The notes under the pieces are model-generated. The model was given only the letters and a program-made list of their open reading frames with translations. It was not told the DNA's origin and searched no databases. Positions 18,360 through 25,171 of a stretch of DNA of 25,171 nt are shown here, piece by piece. The DNA is from a virus. Where the stretch lies: the IMG/VR virus record IMGVR_UViG_3300032087_003676, positions 1-25,171 of that record; one strand, written 5' to 3'. A program made the position numbers and the translations under genes. How positions within the stretch are numbered: position 1 is the first letter of the stretch; the number at the start of each line of letters is the position of its first letter.

Positions 18360-21300
18360 TTATCGATAGTCCTTCATCATCATGTTGCCACGAGCGTATA
18401 GCATCTGCTTCTGCTCATCCAACCTATCCAGTAGCAACTGACGCTGACTATCAGGAAGGTTTACATTATCACGGATGGCGTTCTGCTGCCGTGATATTTT
18501 TTTGATGGCATTGTTGATGGCTTTGATGCGGGGCAGTAGTGCGATCTCTTCAGAGTACTTCTCTCTGGCTCTCATGAACCTTGCACGGTCACCTGCTTCT
18601 TGTGCTGCCTTGATTTCCTGACCTACGTTCAAGATGCGATCACGCTTCTCAACGAACAGACCAATGTTTTCACGTTCAGATACGCTGCCGATAACCTTAC
18701 GAACGAACGGTATCTCTCGTGATAGGTCTTCACTAAACCCATCAGTGTAGATACGAGCAGGTGCTTCTGCTGTACGCTGTACGAACCGCCCGATACCACC
18801 AGTCAGATATTCAAACCAGTAGTCCATGATCTCTGGGTTCCAATCTACGAAGCCAGACATCTCGCTAGTGCCGCCTGTCAAGGAGTTCAAGTTATCAGTA
18901 ACCCAACGTGCTGACGGGCTGACGCTGTTAAAGTAGCGTTGGCTATCAGGCGATTGATCCCCCGGATACTGCTGCTTATATATCGGCACTCCCGCGTAGT
19001 TTTCGTTGCGCATGATCTCAATGAATGGGTCAGCAACTGTAGGCGCAACAAAGTTTGCCATGTTCTCAGTGCCACCGATTGGGTTCAACGCATCAACCGC
19101 AGTCATGAAGATTGAGTTGGCACCCTCTGATGCAGAGTACTCACCGCGAAGTGTACGGTTAAACGCACGTCCCGCGTTGACCGCCATGTTTAGACCATAC
19201 GGTAGAGGTATGGCTAGGTAAGAGCGTTCACCCATACCAAAGGTTGGAAGGATTAGGTTATGCTCAAGGATGTAGTCAGGTATCTTGTCGTAGATTTTGA
19301 TCTCATCATCATCCTCTTCAGACAACATAGCGTTAAGAGCATCCTGCATGACACCAGCGACAATCAGTCCACCCCATAACTTTCGAACTTTTGGCGATCT
19401 TAGGAACGCATTGAAAAGTGCAAATGAACCTTGGATAGATGCATTGTAGAACAAGTAGTAAGAGTTCATGAGAGTTTTCATCTCACCACCCTTACCAAAA
19501 TTCACGGTCACATTACGTGCAGCTTGTGCGGCTCTCTCGTTGGAGAACCCCTTGTCCTTCAGTCCCTTGTATACAGCAACACGTACAGCGTTCTCAGCCA
19601 CAGTGTTATAGTCTTCTAAGAACTTGAGTAGTGACTTTGTCTTCTCGCCTACGAAGCTGTTCTTCATCTTGTTGAACTTGCCACGCACACCATCTTCAGC
19701 AATATCACCTAGCAAGTTACTGATGTTTGCCATCTGATCAGCGACACTGTTCATAGGGTTGGCAGAGTTCTGACCACCATCACGGACGAAGTCAGCATAT
19801 ATCTTTGCCCACTCACTATCTGTATCACCGTTGCGAATGGCTCTCTTGATGCCGCCAAATGCCTTTCCGTAATCCTTGGCGATGCTCTTCACCATGCCAT
19901 CAGCATCAAACTGCTGCACGTTAATACCTGCTGTCTGAATATCGCGGACGATGTTGGTGATAAAGAACTCAGGGTTATATGAGGTGTTGATGTTTGATAG
20001 ATATCTATTCAACTTACCCAAGGCACGGTTGATTGTATCCAGTGAGCTTGGGCCTGTTCCATCTACACCTTTCAGTGCATTAGCTAGGCGTACATCACTT
20101 AGCTCAACGAAGACATCCTTCCCATTTTCTTTTGCAACGAAGATATTCGGGTCTTGGCCTGCCATCATGTCAGGTATTTCTCTAACCTTTCCAGATGAAT
20201 CCAAGACACGGCGTGTTGGCATGCGATCTAGAATGCGACCATATCCACGAGTTTTGTCTGGGTTTGCTCGAAGCAATCCAATGAATGCCTGACCAACCTT
20301 GTTGCGCTCACCACGAACCACAGAGTTCTGGTTCTGATTGATCACTGTTGCAAGAATATCTGTGGCATAGTCAAAGCGGCCCAGCGCACGACGATCTTCT
20401 CTGCCGCGCACACCAAACGGCGCACCGCCTGCAGGACGAGTGTAATCCATCTCATCTTCAAGCATGTCCACCTTGCCACGCAGTGGGACATAGGCATTGA
20501 AGTTCTTATCAGTGCGCATGTCGTCTGGGATTAAGCCATAGTTTCTGCGAGTTTCGTTTGTATTACCAACGATGCTGCGAACAGACTGCTGAACCTCACG
20601 CAATGCAGCGATGCTTGGGCCATCCAATGTGGCGACCCATCCTAAGATTGCATCTGCCTCTGCGTCAGACATACCTGAACCAGATGTATTGTCTGGGTCT
20701 CGTTGTCTGATGAATGCGTTACGTTCCTTAGCGTGTGTCGCATAGAGTACAGCGTCAACCACCGCGAGCTTCTTGCTTGGATAGCTATCAAGAGCCTTCT
20801 TAACGAAGCCATCCCCTGTCTCTGATGTTCTATCAGACAGAGCTTTTAGTTGATCGATCTTACCTTGAGCAATGTTAACGCCTTTAACTGCGTTCACTGC
20901 ATCTTTGTAGATTGTATTCTCACGACTATCGATCTCTGCTCCAACACGACCATGATACAGTTCTTCCTGTAGATAAGCGTCGAACGCATCAGTGATAGTA
21001 GCCCCCGCCTTCTGCATTTCCTGATAAAAACGACCCACTGAAATCATATCGTCTTGGAAGTTGTTAATAATTTTGTCTGCTGCTCTTTGCGCTTTTTCTT
21101 CTGGCACAAAGAATTTCAAACCCTTTGCCAGGAAGTCAGAGGTTCTAGCATATTCTAAATCGTATTGCTTTTCGCCTATCTGTTCTGGAAGTCTGCTCAT
21201 CAAGCGAGATTGACGAACAGGCGCAGTCTTACGTGCCTTCTTCTCTAGGATCGGGAAGAATGTCTTTACATAGAATACATCCTTAGCAGGTGCATTTGGT

Positions 21301-24300
21301 AGATCACGACCCGACTGCAATACAAGGCGCATGGGTGGCGCTTTGAACGCTAGGTTATTGCGCCACTCAAGAACGATACCACCCTGACTTGGATAAGAAA
21401 TCACAGACTCTCCGTCGTCATATCCCTGATCTTGCCAGCGACGAAGGAGATCAAAGATGGCATTCTCTACACGTTTATACTTAGAGTTTTCTACAAGCTC
21501 TTTGTCATGGTTGCGTTGCTGAATATGGAAAAGACCCTGACCAACTTCCACACCATTCTCGTATGTTTTGTGAGAACCTCTAGGCAAAACTATAGGACGC
21601 AGCTTGCCCGTTGTGTCGTCCCTAAAGTACCCATAGACTGGATTAGGAGAGCCATCAGCCATGTTAACTGGTGCGCGTAATGGCATGAGTGCCTGAGCAG
21701 GGATGAGGCGAGAGAACCGTTGAGGTGGTAGCTCTGGATCAACTTCTGCTCCCGCAAGATCTGCTTCTGTTTGCTGTAGCTGTTCGGTTGTTAGCTGTTC
21801 CTGTGGGGCCATAGACCCATCAAGAAGTGTTAGCTCTCTTGGGGCGAAGAAGTTACCCTCTTCTGGGCCTCGTTGTATTCTATCAATTTGTCTACCAATT
21901 TCTGCATCTCTGTCGAGTTGAGATTTGACAGTATTGATTCTTCCTCGTTCTGCATCGGGGAGTGTGGCTTCGATTTTGTCATCGCTTACACCTTTGTTTT
22001 TAAGGATGGCTATTGCACCATCTGCATAATCATTGTCATCACCACGACCTTTGCGCACACCACCAGCTTCAAAGATGCGCTTCTCTGCGTACCACATGAG
22101 GGCTTGGAAGTCTGCGTTGGTTAGATCTACACCAATCTGGTTGCTTTGACGCAGTATTTCTCTAGCACGATTAGCAGCAGCCCTCATGGCTGAACGCTCA
22201 CGGGCATTACGTGGATCTTCCTGAAGCTGAGGTTTTATTTTACCCGCTAAATTTTTAGCAGCTAATGCTAAGTCTGTGGATTTAGGACGTGCAGCTTTAG
22301 CAAGCTCCTTAACTTTTTCTGCGTCACGCCCAGTGACTGTGCCGTTTGATGTGACAAGAAAATTATATTGATCAGCAAGATCATCAAGCTTGTCATTGAA
22401 TGCCTTGTTGTAGAAATTCTTGTCCCAAACTTTCTGTACCTCTGGGGCAATAAGTTCAATATCACTTTTCTCTATAGTAGTAATTCCCAAAGCTTCGACA
22501 GTATCCACCAAAAGCTTTTGATCCATCTCTGTCAGACTATCTGGATTTGATATTAGGTTCCAAAGCTTTTCTTTGTTTTCTTGTACAAGCTCTTCACGAT
22601 AATCAACAATCGGGTTGCCAGTAATACGATTAACAAAGCGCATCCACCAGCGATCCATTGTTAGCGGATCAAAGTTGCCACGAAGGTTTTGATAGAAACC
22701 ATTTCCAATCTTAGGTCCAATTACATAGGCAACGCCAACGATCTCATCAGCAAGTTCTTTACCATCGATACTAAAAGGTAGATCTTTAATTCTATCAACG
22801 CCGAAGACAGACATCATTAAGTTGCCTAGATCACCCTTGCGCATCTGCCTTGTGAGAAGCTCATTGATTTGATTTGAGTCATACCCACGATCAGTGAGCA
22901 TGTTCCAAAACTCCCATGCCTTAATCATGGATTTGCCTTGCGCCCCAGAAGCTGAGAGCGGGAACTTACCGTCTTGGTTGTTTTTCCATGCGTCATACTG
23001 GCGAGATGCCAGTAGGTAGTTGTCAATTACAGACAAGCCGTTTGAGGTAACTGCTGTTGCATAGTCAAATGCATGCTCAGACGCTGGATCATACATTGAA
23101 TTCTCTGTGCCATCAGGACGCAGTGGTGATACCTCTGGGTACACAGGGAACAGAATTTGTTTTGCCAGCTTCAGCTTGGCATCATACCAACCAATCGCAT
23201 CGCTACTGGACAGAAGCGCAGCCTCTGCTTCTGCAGCCATGATGCGAGCGACCTCTTCGCGGTCTTGCTCTGAGTTGACGATGTCATATGTACGTGCGCC
23301 GCGAAGCTCAAGAAGCTTGTTGGCAAAGCTTACAAGGGTTTCAGAACCCTGCTTGTTTTTAAACTTGGGTTGTCCAGTGTTCGGGTCCAAATAATCCAGA
23401 ACACTAGCAGCACGTTGCTCAGGAGAGAGGGGTAAGGTTAGACGTGATTGTCTAAAGCCCTCTACTCCTCTAGTAAGCTGTTTTCTTTGGCTGGTGTTAC
23501 GGTTATTCCTTGCTTCCGCAAAGCGGCGACCAACCTCTGCAAGGTTTCTTTGGTATCCGATTGCGGTGTCACCTCTGTAAGCACCACTCTCTTGGAGTTG
23601 TCTGATTCCTTCATTGGTCCTGATCTCCTCAAAGTTATTCAGATCAAAGATTGCCAGTTGATCTGCAGCCTCAGCGATGTACAGCGCCTCTTCTGCAGTT
23701 GGCAGTATCAAAGTGTTGTCTAAGAAATATTGCTGAGAGTCTGTGTCGAACCAACCACCAAGGTAAACTGGCTTATTGACAGCCCTCGAAATATCCTTAT
23801 TATCCTCAATATAACCTAATAGTACCTCCTCTGGCAAGGTCTCTCCGACAATTATTTCGGCTTCTTTGAGGGGGGCGACAACGAAACCACCAGACGCAGG
23901 TTCCATAGAGACAGGATCAATAGTAAATCCATCAGGATTATTTCTGATAAAGTCTTGTAAACCTGATACACTAGGGGAGCGAGATAGCCTTGAGAACTTA
24001 ACTTGCTGTTCAACAGGCAAATCTGTAACATAGTCATCGGAGGTAGATAAGATGGCAGAACCTTTTGCACTCATAGAAGATGGCTCTTCACGGGCGCTTA
24101 TATTCAAGGCTGATGGATCTACATCAGTGCGTACTTCTGAAGGCGTTGTAATGCCAGCCTCTGCCGTTGCGGCAGAAGAGATCCCAACACCAGATGATCT
24201 ACGTGCATTCCGCGCAGCCTCAAGCAGTGAACTCTCTGCTCTTCTCCAAGATGCTTCTGCATCCTGACGTGTAGTGTTCATTCGATCTAGCGCAGCTTGG

Positions 24301-25171
24301 AAAGCCTCATCATAGTTTCTATAACTACGAGCGATGGCAGCAAAGTAAGCATCACGCTGCGCTGACAATTCCTCTTGTGTCTTGTTGCGCCATTCCTCAA
24401 AGATCAAATGACCACGAGCTTTCTTTTCAACTTCAAGCTCTCTCAGCGGCAGATACCATTCGACAAGCTGCCCATTCGGCATGCGTAAATCAAACGCAAT
24501 AATACGCCAGCCCCATTCCTTTGGCTCAAACAACTTGTTGGTGTCTATCTTGACCAGAGATATCCCATCAGCAAGTAACTCATTGAAAATTGCAGGAACC
24601 GCACGGAAGTCATCAATCACTGTCTTAAAGCGATAACTATCACGGATGTGGGAAACATCATGCCAAGGTTTCTTAGCCAGTATTGATGGGCGACGAGCTT
24701 TCTGCGTAACCTTTGACAGGTCTTTGGCGTTGTCGCCTGACTTAGTGCCGTACCTTTCATCAATCCGTCTGATCAATTGCTTGACCAGTGGGCGGTTCTG
24801 ATTTGTCATGCGCTGTATTTCAGCGCGGATTTGATCATTCGGTGCCGCAACATTCAATGGCATTCTAATGTTTTGTTCGGGTGTTGTTTCTTCTTCTGTT
24901 GCCGCTAGTCGTGACTGACGCGAAGACGCTGGTTCTGTCTGTTCTTGTGCAGCAATACCACGTTCACGCTGCCCAATATTTCCAACAACAATATCATCGA
25001 AGATGGATTGCACATCCGTAAAGCCATTAGCTTTCGCGCCGCCAATAATAGCTTTGAAGAAGTTTTTAATCTTATTAAACAAGCTTACTGGCTTGCCCTT
25101 CATACTCAATCGACCAGCGTTATAATCACGGAACATTTCTGCAACGGCTTCTTCAGCCTGTATTTCTGGGT
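18360..25171 (-). CDS. Giant polyvalent protein, C-terminal 2,269 codons (N-terminus outside window)
   Basis: The frame is open to the window edge, so the true start lies outside; residue numbers below count from an internal Met at 25136. Residues 1-60: AEEAVAEMF..., IFDDIVVGNIGQRE, a linker seen in phage polyvalent proteins. Residues about 105-250: RelA/SpoT-like (DVSHIRDSYRFKTVIDDF; NGQLVEWYLPLRELE; RGHLIFEEWR). About 400-510: GFTIDP..., LGGWFDTDSQQYFLD, LAIFDL, an unnamed conserved module. About 1165-1300: GLFHIQQRN, RVENAIFDLL and FYVKTFFPI, BECR-RNase-like. About 1700-2130: LPD38-like, with YNPEFFITNIVRDIQTAGIN and a hydrophobic segment near 1917-1938. The C-terminus is coiled coil. Five [RK][QF]SRL motifs (73, 380, 562, 1140, 1308) separate the modules. 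Such proteins are thought to be packaged in virions and delivered with DNA. No stop or frameshift is seen. Confidence 0.8.
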   Translation of the reverse strand, partial: PEIQAEEAVAEMFRDYNAGRLSMKGKPVSLFNKIKNFFKAIIGGAKANGFTDVQSIFDDIVVGNIGQRERGIAAQEQTEPASSRQSRLAATEEETTPEQNIRMPLNVAAPNDQIRAEIQRMTNQNRPLVKQLIRRIDERYGTKSGDNAKDLSKVTQKARRPSILAKKPWHDVSHIRDSYRFKTVIDDFRAVPAIFNELLADGISLVKIDTNKLFEPKEWGWRIIAFDLRMPNGQLVEWYLPLRELEVEKKARGHLIFEEWRNKTQEELSAQRDAYFAAIARSYRNYDEAFQAALDRMNTTRQDAEASWRRAESSLLEAARNARRSSGVGISSAATAEAGITTPSEVRTDVDPSALNISAREEPSSMSAKGSAILSTSDDYVTDLPVEQQVKFSRLSRSPSVSGLQDFIRNNPDGFTIDPVSMEPASGGFVVAPLKEAEIIVGETLPEEVLLGYIEDNKDISRAVNKPVYLGGWFDTDSQQYFLDNTLILPTAEEALYIAEAADQLAIFDLNNFEEIRTNEGIRQLQESGAYRGDTAIGYQRNLAEVGRRFAEARNNRNTSQRKQLTRGVEGFRQSRLTLPLSPEQRAASVLDYLDPNTGQPKFKNKQGSETLVSFANKLLELRGARTYDIVNSEQDREEVARIMAAEAEAALLSSSDAIGWYDAKLKLAKQILFPVYPEVSPLRPDGTENSMYDPASEHAFDYATAVTSNGLSVIDNYLLASRQYDAWKNNQDGKFPLSASGAQGKSMIKAWEFWNMLTDRGYDSNQINELLTRQMRKGDLGNLMMSVFGVDRIKDLPFSIDGKELADEIVGVAYVIGPKIGNGFYQNLRGNFDPLTMDRWWMRFVNRITGNPIVDYREELVQENKEKLWNLISNPDSLTEMDQKLLVDTVEALGITTIEKSDIELIAPEVQKVWDKNFYNKAFNDKLDDLADQYNFLVTSNGTVTGRDAEKVKELAKAARPKSTDLALAAKNLAGKIKPQLQEDPRNARERSAMRAAANRAREILRQSNQIGVDLTNADFQALMWYAEKRIFEAGGVRKGRGDDNDYADGAIAILKNKGVSDDKIEATLPDAERGRINTVKSQLDRDAEIGRQIDRIQRGPEEGNFFAPRELTLLDGSMAPQEQLTTEQLQQTEADLAGAEVDPELPPQRFSRLIPAQALMPLRAPVNMADGSPNPVYGYFRDDTTGKLRPIVLPRGSHKTYENGVEVGQGLFHIQQRNHDKELVENSKYKRVENAIFDLLRRWQDQGYDDGESVISYPSQGGIVLEWRNNLAFKAPPMRLVLQSGRDLPNAPAKDVFYVKTFFPILEKKARKTAPVRQSRLMSRLPEQIGEKQYDLEYARTSDFLAKGLKFFVPEEKAQRAADKIINNFQDDMISVGRFYQEMQKAGATITDAFDAYLQEELYHGRVGAEIDSRENTIYKDAVNAVKGVNIAQGKIDQLKALSDRTSETGDGFVKKALDSYPSKKLAVVDAVLYATHAKERNAFIRQRDPDNTSGSGMSDAEADAILGWVATLDGPSIAALREVQQSVRSIVGNTNETRRNYGLIPDDMRTDKNFNAYVPLRGKVDMLEDEMDYTRPAGGAPFGVRGREDRRALGRFDYATDILATVINQNQNSVVRGERNKVGQAFIGLLRANPDKTRGYGRILDRMPTRRVLDSSGKVREIPDMMAGQDPNIFVAKENGKDVFVELSDVRLANALKGVDGTGPSSLDTINRALGKLNRYLSNINTSYNPEFFITNIVRDIQTAGINVQQFDADGMVKSIAKDYGKAFGGIKRAIRNGDTDSEWAKIYADFVRDGGQNSANPMNSVADQMANISNLLGDIAEDGVRGKFNKMKNSFVGEKTKSLLKFLEDYNTVAENAVRVAVYKGLKDKGFSNERAAQAARNVTVNFGKGGEMKTLMNSYYLFYNASIQGSFALFNAFLRSPKVRKLWGGLIVAGVMQDALNAMLSEEDDDEIKIYDKIPDYILEHNLILPTFGMGERSYLAIPLPYGLNMAVNAGRAFNRTLRGEYSASEGANSIFMTAVDALNPIGGTENMANFVAPTVADPFIEIMRNENYAGVPIYKQQYPGDQSPDSQRYFNSVSPSARWVTDNLNSLTGGTSEMSGFVDWNPEIMDYWFEYLTGGIGRFVQRTAEAPARIYTDGFSEDLSREIPFVRKVIGSVSERENIGLFVEKRDRILNVGQEIKAAQEAGDRARFMRAREKYSEEIALLPRIKAINNAIKKISRQQNAIRDNVNLPDSQRQLLLDRLDEQKQMLYARGNMMMKDYR

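Overview
This window is a segment of a tailed double-stranded DNA phage genome, probably from a bacterium of the marine or aquatic proteobacterial type. The phage call is firm: it has a terminase small subunit, the start of a terminase large subunit, a primase-helicase fusion, a Sak3/DUF1071 annealing protein, a RusA resolvase and one end of a giant 'polyvalent' protein with an LPD38-type tail. The host call is only an inference from the style of the small proteins and the moderate GC content. I see no rRNA, tRNA, CRISPR array, insertion sequence or integrase.

Layout. At the left edge a terminase large subunit starts at 250 and runs leftward out of the window; the small subunit (1717-2244) also reads leftward. 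Between them lies a rightward cluster of small genes, two of them membrane-anchored (523-1337). A rightward block (2938-9288) holds mostly small, tightly overlapping early-type genes and includes a MoxR ATPase, a zinc ribbon, a metallopeptidase-like/VWA protein and an XRE regulator, ending at a strong terminator. A second rightward block of unknown genes (9393-11086) meets a leftward replication block (primase-helicase plus a small overlapping gene, preceded by RusA) at back-to-back terminators near 11134-11204. A third rightward block (13806-18185) is a recombination and repair island: Cas4/RecB-like nuclease, Sak3 annealing protein, SSB-like protein, ParB-like protein, Ref-like HNH protein, zinc-finger protein, AlpA-like HTH and a PD-(D/E)XK-like protein. 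From 18360 to the right edge a leftward gene of more than 2,260 codons encodes the giant protein, whose N-terminus lies outside the window. If the genome is circular or permuted, leftward late genes would run from terS through terL, around the genome, and end with this giant gene. That is inference.

Regulatory layer. A 14-bp palindrome, AGTTCWATTGAACT (with AGTGC- variants), occurs at seven gene boundaries, often directly after a stop codon or just before a ribosome binding site. Two nearly identical modules of GTCTACCG repeats with helical-turn spacing, each next to an AT-rich tract, lie upstream of terL and of the primase-helicase. Three intergenic GC-rich hairpins in the early block are near copies of one another.

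Most novel signal. The giant protein carries five [RK][QF]SRL motifs that sit at the junctions between its modules. These modules include a RelA/SpoT-like nucleotidyltransferase-like region, a possible BECR-fold RNase-like region and an LPD38-like C-terminal half. This looks like a multi-effector protein that could be processed into separate parts.
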